Positions 23,808 to 31,348 of a DNA stretch of 36,879 nt are shown one piece after another. Below the pieces are notes generated by a model. It was not told the DNA's origin. It made no database searches and worked only from the letters and a program-made list of their open reading frames with translations. This DNA comes from Sphingomonas bacterium (GTDB lineage: Bacteria; Pseudomonadota; Alphaproteobacteria; Sphingomonadales; Sphingomonadaceae): positions 1 to 36,879 of the forward strand of contig JAQGKS010000060.1 in assembly GCA_028289965.1 (NCBI GenBank), read 5' to 3'. Made by a program: the position numbers and the translations under genes. The first letter of the stretch is position 1, and every line of letters starts with the position of its first letter.

Positions 23808-23836
23808 TTCGACCACTCCCAATCGGTTGCGCGCGG

Positions 23837-25126
23837 CTATTGCAGCCGCCCCTTCCACTTGCCGGTGCAGGCGGCATCGATGCATTCCGCGGTGGTGCCG
23901 AACCAGCCTTCGATCCCCATGATCGCCGGCAGGTAATGGACCTGCTTGGCGCTATCGAGGGCGGCGACCCGGGTGCCGGGCGGCACCGCGGCGCTGATCG
24001 ACGAACAGGTGTCGGTCATCAGATAGGCGCCGGCGTCGCGCAGGATCTGGGTGTAGCCGTTGGCGTCGGCGGTGGCCTTAACCGCCCGGCTGGTGAACAC
24101 CCACAAGGCGCTGTTGGTCGAAACCTTGCGGCCTTCGATCAGGTGCGCAGCCTGGGCGATCTGCTCGATCGAATAATGCGGGCAGCCGAGCATGACATAA
24201 TCGACGTCGGTCGAGCTGCCGACCGAATTGAGCGTCTCATAGGTCCGGCGGCGCGCCGCGGCGTCGTAGACGAAGCTGTTCTGCGGCACGTTCGATCCGA
24301 ACGCGACCTCCGCGCTCGGCGCCTCGGGGGTGATGCCGACCATGTGGTACATCTCGACCCCGCCGGACGATGCTGCGGCCGCGCCGAAATGCTTGTGGCG
24401 GATCAGGCTGGCCTTGCCGATCGATCCCTCGATCACCGGGATCGTATCCTCGACCGCGCCACCGATGAAATAGCCGAGCATACCCCAGTCGAACACGTCC
24501 TCGACCGGCACGTCGACCTGCACGCGGTGCTGGCCGTGGCGGAATTCGGGGCGGTGAAAGCCCCAATCGGGGATGCGCTTGGCGAGCATCGCGGCACTGG
24601 TCGATTCGCGCCCCTCGCAATTGGTGCGCGCGCCGATCACCGAGTTGCAGAAGACGACCGCCGAGCTTTCCATCCACGCACAATGCTCGCCCATCACCGG
24701 CACGTTGCCGGCGATGTAGGGCGTGCAGGTCTTGAGGATCTGGATGCCGTGCGCGGCGGTCTCGCGCTCGTCGGAGGCGAAGTTGGCGTGGGCGGCGGCG
24801 GTCATCCCCTGCTCGGCCCACAATTCGGGGTCCATCCCGCCCTGGAGGTGGCAGGAATAGGCGTTCATCCGCGGCACATCGACGACCTCGTCGGAATCGA
24901 GGTCGAAGCGGGAGAATACGGCGCGGTAATCGCCGCCATCCGCCTTGTAATAATCCTTTACGAAGGCGTTCGAGGAACCCGGCACGCCGGCGACGTTGTT
25001 CGTCTCGACAAAGCGTTCCGCGCCGAGCGCCTCGGCATAGCGCACCAGCAATTCCATCGCCTTCTGCACGGCGGCGCCATCGTCGCCCCCCAGCATCGCC
25101 TGCTCTTCCGTCGTGAGCGTGACCAT
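23837..25126 (-). CDS. Aconitase X large (catalytic) subunit
   Basis: This 429-residue catalytic subunit of the aconitase X family contains candidate Fe-S ligands at C134 (LKTCTPY), C170 (TNCEGRES) and C374 (MTDTCSS), with further conserved blocks EHCAWMESSAVVF, RPEFRHGQH, MLGCPHYS and TNSALWVFTSRAVKA. The usual fused or split AcnX arrangement is split here, with the small subunit 29 bp downstream. AcnX enzymes are dehydratases. The MarR regulator, AAHS-type transporter and TonB receptor upstream suggest that the substrate is an imported small acid rather than an isoprenoid intermediate; that is an inference. An alternative is cis-3-hydroxyproline degradation, but no proline-pathway partner genes are seen. 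Confidence 0.9.
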   Translation of the reverse strand: MVTLTTEEQAMLGGDDGAAVQKAMELLVRYAEALGAERFVETNNVAGVPGSSNAFVKDYYKADGGDYRAVFSRFDLDSDEVVDVPRMNAYSCHLQGGMDPELWAEQGMTAAAHANFASDERETAAHGIQILKTCTPYIAGNVPVMGEHCAWMESSAVVFCNSVIGARTNCEGRESTSAAMLAKRIPDWGFHRPEFRHGQHRVQVDVPVEDVFDWGMLGYFIGGAVEDTIPVIEGSIGKASLIRHKHFGAAAASSGGVEMYHMVGITPEAPSAEVAFGSNVPQNSFVYDAAARRRTYETLNSVGSSTDVDYVMLGCPHYSIEQIAQAAHLIEGRKVSTNSALWVFTSRAVKATADANGYTQILRDAGAYLMTDTCSSISAAVPPGTRVAALDSAKQVHYLPAIMGIEGWFGTTAECIDAACTGKWKGRLQ

Positions 25127-25149
25127 CGGCCTATCCTCTCATTCCTGTT

Positions 25150-25803
25150 TCACTTGATCTCGTCGAGGCGGTGGACGATCTGCGACAGCACCTTCTGGCA
25201 GATCGCCATCTCGGCGGGGTCGATGTCCCGCAGCAGTTCGGCCCGCAGCGTGTTGGTCGCCGCCTTGATACTCTCGACCACCTCGACCCCCTCGGGGGTG
25301 ATCCGGTTGATCGTCATCCGCCGGTCAAGCTCGCTCTGGCGACGCTCGATCAGTCCTTCCTGGGCCAGCAGGTCGAGCATCCGGACCATCGTCGGCCCCT
25401 CGATGCTGATCAGCCGGGCCAGCTCGCGCTGGGTCATTTCATCGCCCGAGAAGGCGACGAGGAACAGCGTCTCCCACCGCGCCATGCTCTGGCCGAGCGC
25501 CTTGATCCGCTTGTCGGCCAGCTTGCGCCACCGCCGCGCCGCCAGCACGATCGATCGGGTCAGCTGGAAATAGGTCTCGGTGTCGGTGCCCGGTGGATAA
25601 TGGCTGTGGAAGCTGGCGAGATAGCGATCGGGATCCTTGAGGCTCGCCGCGGCCATGTCGGCCGCGCCTGACGCCCGCGCCTGGGCCCGTTCGCGCGCGC
25701 CGGACACGCTGCGCGGCGCGGCTTCGTCTCCTGCTAGCTCGTCGCCTGCTACCTCGTCCGCCTCGCCGGGCATGTCGCGATCCGCGCTCAGTTCGCGTGC
25801 CAT
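25150..25803 (-). CDS. MarR-family transcriptional regulator
   Basis: This 217-residue protein has a MarR winged-helix domain in about residues 75-200: MARWETLFLVAFSGDEMTQRELARLISIEGPTMVRMLDLL is the helix-turn-helix region (quoted in part only as MTQRELARLISIEG and TMVRMLDLLAQEGLI) and the wing is RRQSELDRRMTINRITPEG. About 60 extra N-terminal residues are acidic and Ala-rich and look disordered. The start at 25803 has GAGGA seven bases upstream, better than the ATG at 25821. It lies within the transporter-aconitase X operon and probably represses it, responding to a pathway acid. Two GATAG-N4-CTACC sites before the TonB receptor gene are candidate operators. Confidence 0.9.
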   Translation of the reverse strand: MARELSADRDMPGEADEVAGDELAGDEAAPRSVSGARERAQARASGAADMAAASLKDPDRYLASFHSHYPPGTDTETYFQLTRSIVLAARRWRKLADKRIKALGQSMARWETLFLVAFSGDEMTQRELARLISIEGPTMVRMLDLLAQEGLIERRQSELDRRMTINRITPEGVEVVESIKAATNTLRAELLRDIDPAEMAICQKVLSQIVHRLDEIK

Positions 25804-25836
25804 GTGGACATCCTCGTTCATGTCAGCCCGGTTGGT

Positions 25837-27231
25837 TCAAGGCGCGATCGCCGGGGCGGCGGCGATGCCGGGTGCAGGGTGACGCTTGCGCGCCGCGATC
25901 ACCAGATGGATTCCGACGATGCACACGCCGACGACGAGCGGGCACACGGCCAGCAGCGCATAGGTACGCTCCGCCGGCACCCCGCTCGCCAGCACCTGCG
26001 CGCCGAGCAACGGACCGAGCACGCCGCCGACCTTGGCGACCGAGGTCGCCCAGCCCGCGCCGCTCGCCCGGATCGCGCTGGGATAGAATATGCCGGCGAT
26101 GCTCAGCACGCCATAATGTTCGCCGCCGATCAGCGCGGCGGCCAGCACCACCATCGGCAGGAACAGCGCCATCGGCGCGACGGTGAGCCCGACCATCAAC
26201 AGCACGGGCACCGCCAGCGCGGCATAGATCGCGATCGACAGCGGCCCCAGCCGGTCGGTGAAGCGCATCACCGCCAGCCCCAGCGCCGCGCCCGAAAGCC
26301 CGCCGATCGAGGCGACCACCGCGGCGGTGTTGCGCGGGAAGTCCATCGCCTCGAGCACGATCGGCGCCCACGACGCGCTGAAATAGATCGCCAGCGAACT
26401 CGCGCTATAGCCGAGCCATAGCAGCGGCGTGATGAACTTGAGGTCGCCGGCGAACAGCTGCGACGCGCGGAAGCGCTGATATTGGCCGACCGGCTCGTCG
26501 CCGAGGACGAAGCGATCCCCCGGCCGAACGTCGATCGCCGGATCGAGCCGCTTGAGCAGGCGCACCACCAGATCGGGCCGCATCCCCTTGCTGACCAGGA
26601 AGCGCGGCGATTCGGGCAGCCAGACGAGCAGCAACGTGGCGCAGGCGAGCGTGCCGACCCCGCCGAGCAGGAACACGCCCTCCCAGCCATAACTCGGCGC
26701 GATCCACACCGTCAGCGGCCCCGCCAGCGTCGACCCGGCGGTGTAGCCGAGCATGATCACCGTCACGACGGTCGAGCGGAACCGCTTCGGCACGAATTCG
26801 ATGTTGAGCGCCCAGGCCAGCGGCAGCATGCCGCCGATCGCGATCCCGTCGAGGAAGCGCAAGGCGAGCAGCTGGTGATAGGTCTCGGCCAACGCGGTCG
26901 CGGCGGTGAGGATGCCGAACGCGAAGGCCGCGCCGATCACCGTCGGCCGCCGGCCGATGCGATCGCCCAGATAGGAAAAGACGAACCCGCCGAGCATCAT
27001 CCCCAGCAGCCCGGCCGAAAAGACGTTGCCGAGCATCAGCGTGTCGAGCCCGAGATCGTCGCGCATATAGGGGGCGGTGAAGCTGATCAGCAGCATGTCG
27101 AACCCGTCGAACACGGTGATCAGCAGCGACAGGATGATCAGGCGGTAGTTGAACGGACCGAGCCGGCGCTGCTCGATGATCGCGGCGACGTCTACGGTGC
27201 GGACGTCGGCCTCGAATAAGCGGTCGGTCAT
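25837..27231 (-). CDS. MFS transporter, AAHS (aromatic acid:H+ symporter) type
   Basis: This 464-residue inner-membrane protein has about 12 hydrophobic segments. Helix 1 carries the AAHS-type DGFDMLLISFTAPYM, and the 2-3 loop carries GDRIGRRP. LRFLDGIAIGGMLPLAWALN and LPESPRFLVSKG are further features of the sugar/acid symporter branch. Related proteins import benzoate, hydroxybenzoates or other carboxylic acids with protons. It lies between the TonB receptor (upstream, separated by a 15-bp perfect hairpin) and the MarR gene, so it is probably the inner-membrane step for the substrate used by aconitase X. The exact substrate is unknown. Confidence 0.9.
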   Translation of the reverse strand: MTDRLFEADVRTVDVAAIIEQRRLGPFNYRLIILSLLITVFDGFDMLLISFTAPYMRDDLGLDTLMLGNVFSAGLLGMMLGGFVFSYLGDRIGRRPTVIGAAFAFGILTAATALAETYHQLLALRFLDGIAIGGMLPLAWALNIEFVPKRFRSTVVTVIMLGYTAGSTLAGPLTVWIAPSYGWEGVFLLGGVGTLACATLLLVWLPESPRFLVSKGMRPDLVVRLLKRLDPAIDVRPGDRFVLGDEPVGQYQRFRASQLFAGDLKFITPLLWLGYSASSLAIYFSASWAPIVLEAMDFPRNTAAVVASIGGLSGAALGLAVMRFTDRLGPLSIAIYAALAVPVLLMVGLTVAPMALFLPMVVLAAALIGGEHYGVLSIAGIFYPSAIRASGAGWATSVAKVGGVLGPLLGAQVLASGVPAERTYALLAVCPLVVGVCIVGIHLVIAARKRHPAPGIAAAPAIAP

Positions 27232-27248
27232 AATCTGTCCCGTCGGAT

Positions 27249-27281
27249 TGTCCGGGCGCGGCGGCTCGCCGCGCCCGGACA
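27249..27281. repeat. Perfect 15-bp inverted repeat between receptor and MFS genes
   Basis: TGTCCGGGCGCGGCG and its exact reverse complement are separated by 3 bases, forming a very stable GC-rich hairpin 8 bases after the receptor stop codon. No T-run follows on the minus strand, so it is not a typical intrinsic terminator. It may act as an attenuator, an RNA stabiliser of the upstream message, or a processing site. Confidence 0.8.
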
Positions 27282-27288
27282 GGATCGA

Positions 27289-30279
27289 TCAATACCGGAA
27301 GCGCATGCCTGCCTTGTAGGAGCGGCCGACCGGGCTGAAGAGCAGGTTGTTGCCCACCCCGTTGGCGCCCGGGATCAGCGGCGGCTCGGTGTTGAACAGG
27401 TTATCGACGCCCAGGTAGAAAGTGACGTTGCGCTTCTCTTCCTTCAGCACGTCGACCTGCCCGAGCACGTCGATATAGGTCTTCGATTCGACGCTGTTGG
27501 TGTTGGAGCAGGTGCCGCAGCTCGCCGCCAGCGTGTAACCGGCCTGGTTCGGGCCGATGAAGGCGGCGTTGTAGATGCCCTTCGGAATGTAGCGGCCATG
27601 CAGGCTCAACCGCGCCGGCTCGACATTCAAGGTCAGCAGCGCATCGATCGTGTAATCGGGCACGCCCGGCACGGTGCCGCCGCGCACGCCGGTCTGGCCC
27701 GCGCGCTGGATACCGGCGACCGAGTCGCGGGTGATCAGATCCTCGTTGATCGTCGCCAGCACCCGCAGGTCGGCCGAACCGAGCCCGCCCAGCGGCTGGC
27801 GATAGGTGAACTCGATGTCATAGCCGCGGGCGATGACCTGGTTCACGTTCTGGAAGACGTCGACCACTTCGGTGATCACGCCGGTCGTATCGCGAGTGAT
27901 CAGCGAACAGAATTCGGTCGCGCCGCCGTTGCAGCGATCGGCGATCGTCTGCGATCCGAGCACGTCGATCGCGTCGTCGATCTTGACCTCATAATAATCG
28001 ACCGAGGCGCGCATCCGCCCGAGCACCCCGCCTTGCGGCTGGAGCACGACGCCGATCGTCTTGGTGTTGGCCCGCTCCGGGATGAGCGCCGGGTTGGAAC
28101 CCGAGAAGCGCCGCGCGTTGGTTTGGGTCAGGTTGCGCGGATCGGTCAGGATCTGGAAGCCGATCGTCGTCGGGCCGAACAGTTCGTTGATGTTCGGCGC
28201 GCGGATGTCGCGCGAGCGGGTGGCGCGGAAGCGGAGGAAGTCCACCGGCTCCCACACCGCGCCGACCTTCCACGTGGTGGCATTGACGGTCGAGCTCGTG
28301 CCCGCGCCCTCACGCTTGTAATGGGTGCGGCGGATCGCGCCGTTGAGGCTCAGTTCCTGCAGGAACGGGATGTCCTTGGCGAGCGGCAGTTCGCCTTCGA
28401 TATAGCCTTCCGTGACCTCGATCTTGCCGGCGATGTCGGAGCCGTTGCCGGCGAAGAAGGCGAGCGAGCGCGAAACCGGGTCGGTGCCGCCGCTGATCTT
28501 GTCGCTGCGATATTCACCGCCCGCCGCGATCGAGAAAGGCCCGGCCCACAGGTCGAACAATGCGCCGCTGACGTTGGCGGCGACGACATGCTCGATCGTC
28601 TTGTTGGTCTGGAACGCGTCGGCGGTGACATAGTCGAGCGCGCCCGCGGACGCGCGGTTGCCGAACGGATTGAACGGCACGCAGCCCGCCGCCGCGGCGC
28701 GGGTGGCGGCGACCGCGCTCAGCGTGTCGCGGCAGACGATGTTGCCGGATGGGTCGCGCACCGCATCCACCGCGCGCAGCACGTTGGCCGAGATCGTCGC
28801 GTTGCGCGTGTCGGACCGGAAGTTGTTGTTGCCATACTGATAATAGGCATCCCACTTCCAATTGTCGCCAAGGCGGCCTTCGAGCGAGGCGACCGCGCGG
28901 AAGGTCTTGTTGATCGCGGTGATATAGCCCTGGCCGATATCGTTGAACGTGCGGCCGAAGGTGAAGGTCGGGATCCCCGGATTGGCGGCGATGATGTCGG
29001 CGACGTTCAACCGCGTGTCGGCAACCCGCGGGATGGTCGAGATGAACGCATTGTCGCGGCGGATCGCGATGCCGGTATTCTTATATTCGACGGTACCATG
29101 ATTGGCCTTGAGCCGGCCGTAGCTGACGTCGAGCCCGGCGGTGATGTCGTCGGTCGCCTCCCAGGTCAGCTTGCCGTAGAGCGCATAACGCTGGGTCGGC
29201 GACTTGAGCGGGATCGCGTCGAAATAAGCGTTCTGGTCATCATTCTCGCCGCCGATCATGTAGAGCGAGTTGATCGAGCTGCCATAGACGAAGCGACGCG
29301 GCGTACCGTCCGGATTGAAGGTGATGCCGGTCAGCGGGCCGAACACCGGCCCTGCCGCGGGGAAACCGGTCGGGTTGAACACGCCGGTGCGCGCGATCGT
29401 CGACTGATGGATCTCGGGTAGGATGTTGTTGGCCGGAATGTCGGTCCGCCCCGATCCGGCGCGGCCGAAGTTGAGCGTGTCGGTGCGGCACCACGAACGG
29501 ACCTGGCAATTGCCAACGCCGCGATTCTTCTGCCATTCGCCGCCGAGGACGACATGGACGCGGTCGCCCATCTTGGCGCCGGCGGCGAGCGACAGGAGGA
29601 AGTCCTCATCGTCGCCCTGCTCGGACATGCCGGCCTGCGCCGTTCCCTTGACCCCCTCGAACGTGCGGTCGAGGATCAGGTTGACCACGCCGGCGACGGC
29701 GTCTGAGCCATAGGCCGCCGATGCGCCGCCGGTGACGACTTCGGCGCGCTCGAGCAGGATGCTCGGGATCATGTTGGTGTCGACGGTCGACTGGGTGGTC
29801 GATGGCACGAAGCGCTTGCCGTCGACCAGCGTCAGCGTGCGCACCGCGCCCAGGCCGCGAAGGTCGAGGATGCGGCCGCCGATATAGCCATTCTGGGTCA
29901 GCCCCTGCTGGGCCGGGCCGTTGCTCTGGCGGAAGGAGGGCAGTTCATTGAGCGCATCGCCGATGCTGGTGACGCCGCGCTCCTGCAGCCGCTCGGTCCC
30001 GACCACCGACACCGGCGTCGGCGCGCTGAAGCCCGAACGGGCGATGCGCGATCCGGTGACGACGATGTCCGCGGCGTTGGCCTGGGACAGGGTGCTCGAC
30101 GGGACCGTGTTGGTTTCCGCCTCGGCATCGGCCGTCGGCGGCGCCGGATCGCCGGCGCTGGCGGGCTCCTGGGCGAAGGCGGCGGTGGAGACGGTCAGGC
30201 TCGCGAGCGCGATGCCGATCGCCGGCAGGCTCGAAGTGAACAGTGTCGCGGCATGGCGGCGCAGCACGGACTGTCGCAT
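27289..30279 (-). CDS. TonB-dependent outer-membrane receptor
   Basis: This 996-residue receptor has a long signal peptide (about 1-36, ending AAFAQ), an acidic Pro/Ala stretch and a TonB-box region with DIVVTGSRIARSG. The plug domain contains TPVSVVGTERLQERGVTSIG, LNELPSFRQS and ASAAYGSDAVAGVVNLIL. The 22-strand barrel ends with the outer-membrane-type terminal Phe/Tyr (KAGMRFRY). Cys pairs in the predicted loops (GNCQVRSWC, DRCNGGATEFC, ASCGTCSN) probably form disulfides. It is the large 'left-right' receptor type common in sphingomonads. It heads the transporter, MarR and aconitase X genes and is likely the outer-membrane uptake step. GGGAGAG precedes the start. Confidence 0.94.
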   Translation of the reverse strand: MRQSVLRRHAATLFTSSLPAIGIALASLTVSTAAFAQEPASAGDPAPPTADAEAETNTVPSSTLSQANAADIVVTGSRIARSGFSAPTPVSVVGTERLQERGVTSIGDALNELPSFRQSNGPAQQGLTQNGYIGGRILDLRGLGAVRTLTLVDGKRFVPSTTQSTVDTNMIPSILLERAEVVTGGASAAYGSDAVAGVVNLILDRTFEGVKGTAQAGMSEQGDDEDFLLSLAAGAKMGDRVHVVLGGEWQKNRGVGNCQVRSWCRTDTLNFGRAGSGRTDIPANNILPEIHQSTIARTGVFNPTGFPAAGPVFGPLTGITFNPDGTPRRFVYGSSINSLYMIGGENDDQNAYFDAIPLKSPTQRYALYGKLTWEATDDITAGLDVSYGRLKANHGTVEYKNTGIAIRRDNAFISTIPRVADTRLNVADIIAANPGIPTFTFGRTFNDIGQGYITAINKTFRAVASLEGRLGDNWKWDAYYQYGNNNFRSDTRNATISANVLRAVDAVRDPSGNIVCRDTLSAVAATRAAAAGCVPFNPFGNRASAGALDYVTADAFQTNKTIEHVVAANVSGALFDLWAGPFSIAAGGEYRSDKISGGTDPVSRSLAFFAGNGSDIAGKIEVTEGYIEGELPLAKDIPFLQELSLNGAIRRTHYKREGAGTSSTVNATTWKVGAVWEPVDFLRFRATRSRDIRAPNINELFGPTTIGFQILTDPRNLTQTNARRFSGSNPALIPERANTKTIGVVLQPQGGVLGRMRASVDYYEVKIDDAIDVLGSQTIADRCNGGATEFCSLITRDTTGVITEVVDVFQNVNQVIARGYDIEFTYRQPLGGLGSADLRVLATINEDLITRDSVAGIQRAGQTGVRGGTVPGVPDYTIDALLTLNVEPARLSLHGRYIPKGIYNAAFIGPNQAGYTLAASCGTCSNTNSVESKTYIDVLGQVDVLKEEKRNVTFYLGVDNLFNTEPPLIPGANGVGNNLLFSPVGRSYKAGMRFRY

Positions 30280-30324
30280 AGGTCTCTCCCTCTCGAATAA
30301 CGGTGCGCAGTCTTCGGCGCGCTT

Positions 30325-30365
30325 GATAGAATGCTACCTACGCAAGTGTCCGATAGTTTGCTACC
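30325..30365. promoter_or_regulatory. Two repeated operator-like sites upstream of the TonB receptor
   Basis: GATAGAATGCTACC (30325-30338) and GATAGTTTGCTACC (30352-30365) match at 12 of 14 positions, spaced 27 bp start to start. Each is itself an imperfect palindrome with a TAG-N4-CTA core, the form of many MarR-family operators. They lie 46-86 bp upstream of the receptor start, where a promoter is expected, and the cluster encodes a MarR protein. Confidence 0.6.
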
Positions 30366-30481
30366 AAAAAAGCAGCGCATCCTGGCCTTGCGCGCAGCCC
30401 CGGAACCGCCACACAGGATCCGATGATCGCGACCACCGTCCCCGCCTCCACCCCCACCAATCCCACGGGCGGCCGCGGACG

Positions 30482-30910
30482 ATGAAGATGGGCGACGCGT
30501 TCGATCCGGCGGGTTTCATGGAAACGGCGCTGCGCACCGGCCACTCGCCGCTGATCGGCGCGCGCTATCTCGGCCACGGGGCGGACTGGGCCGAACTCGC
30601 GATGGACCACAGCCCGGCGATCGGCGACGAATCGGGCGGAGTCGCGTTCGGGCCGCTCGCCACTCTGCTCGACATGGCGGCGGGAACCTCGGTCTGGGTA
30701 CGGTTGGGCCGCTTCTCGGCGCATGCCACGCTCGACCTGCGGATCGATCTGCTGCGGGCGGCGACGCCGGGGCGGACGATCGTCGCGCATGGCCAATGCC
30801 ACGGCCTCGCCGGCGCGGCGGCGTTCGTGCGCGGCCACGCGCATGATGGCGACCCGGCCGATCCGATCGCGCTCGTCGCCGGCACCTTCATGGCGATCGA
30901 CAGATGGTGA
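30482..30910 (+). CDS. PaaI-type hotdog thioesterase, first of a pair
   Basis: This 142-residue protein fits a hotdog-fold acyl-CoA thioesterase of the PaaI/YbgC class. The central helix region GDESGGVAFGPLATLLDMAAG and the following strand SAHATLDLRIDLLRAA correspond to the hotdog helix and beta-sheet, and VARG-like sheets follow (TIVAHGQCHGL). The usual HGG active-site motif is replaced here by SGGV. ATG at 30482 is used; an ATG at 30488 is an alternative, and no strong ribosome site is seen. It diverges from the TonB receptor gene, and its stop overlaps the next start by 7 bases. The substrate is unknown. Confidence 0.82.
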   Translation: MKMGDAFDPAGFMETALRTGHSPLIGARYLGHGADWAELAMDHSPAIGDESGGVAFGPLATLLDMAAGTSVWVRLGRFSAHATLDLRIDLLRAATPGRTIVAHGQCHGLAGAAAFVRGHAHDGDPADPIALVAGTFMAIDRW

Positions 30911-31293
30911 GCGGCTATTGGCAGGCGCTCGGCGCGACGATCGAGGTCGAGGCGGGCGCGCCGATCGTCCGCTTGCCGTTCGGCGACCATCTCGTCGGCC
31001 GGCCCGGCTTCCTCCATGGCGGCGCGATCGCCGGGCTGCTCGAATATGCCGCGCTCGCCGCACTTCGCGAGGCGCTCGGGCAGGATAGGGACACGCGGCT
31101 CACCACGGTGACCGTGACGATCGACTATATGCGCGGCGGCCGCTCGGTCGAAACCCGCGCCGCCGGCCGGGTGCTCCGGCTCGGCCGGCGCATCGCCAAT
31201 GTCGAGGCGTACGCCTGGCAGGAGGATCGCGCCCGGCCGATCGCCGCCGCGCGGATCAACGTCGCGCTGGCGCGCGCCGCGGCCGGGAGTTGA
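30904..31293 (+). CDS. PaaI-type hotdog thioesterase, second of a pair
   Basis: This 129-residue hotdog-fold thioesterase has the classical active-site motif HGG in GFLHGGAIAGLLEYAALAAL, followed by TTVTVTIDYMRGG and the sheet ETRAAGRVLRLGRRIANVEAYAW. It has the length of a single hotdog domain. It overlaps the preceding paralogous gene by 7 bases (ATGGTGA), so the two are coupled and could form a mixed oligomer in which only this subunit keeps HGG; that is an inference. It probably hydrolyses acyl-CoA thioesters in the cytoplasm. Confidence 0.87.
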   Translation: MVSGYWQALGATIEVEAGAPIVRLPFGDHLVGRPGFLHGGAIAGLLEYAALAALREALGQDRDTRLTTVTVTIDYMRGGRSVETRAAGRVLRLGRRIANVEAYAWQEDRARPIAAARINVALARAAAGS

Positions 31294-31348
31294 TGGCGCG
31301 GGCCGGCTGCGGCATAGCGAACCGAACCCCTCTCGACAGGCCTGATAT

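Noticed and set aside
23837-25126. Aconitase X as a mevalonate 5-phosphate dehydratase
   Set aside because: That pathway is archaeal and no isoprenoid genes are nearby; the transporter and receptor context fits catabolism.
27598-29421. 607-codon plus-strand open frame opposite the TonB receptor
   Set aside because: It is an antisense shadow with no signal, domain or ribosome site.
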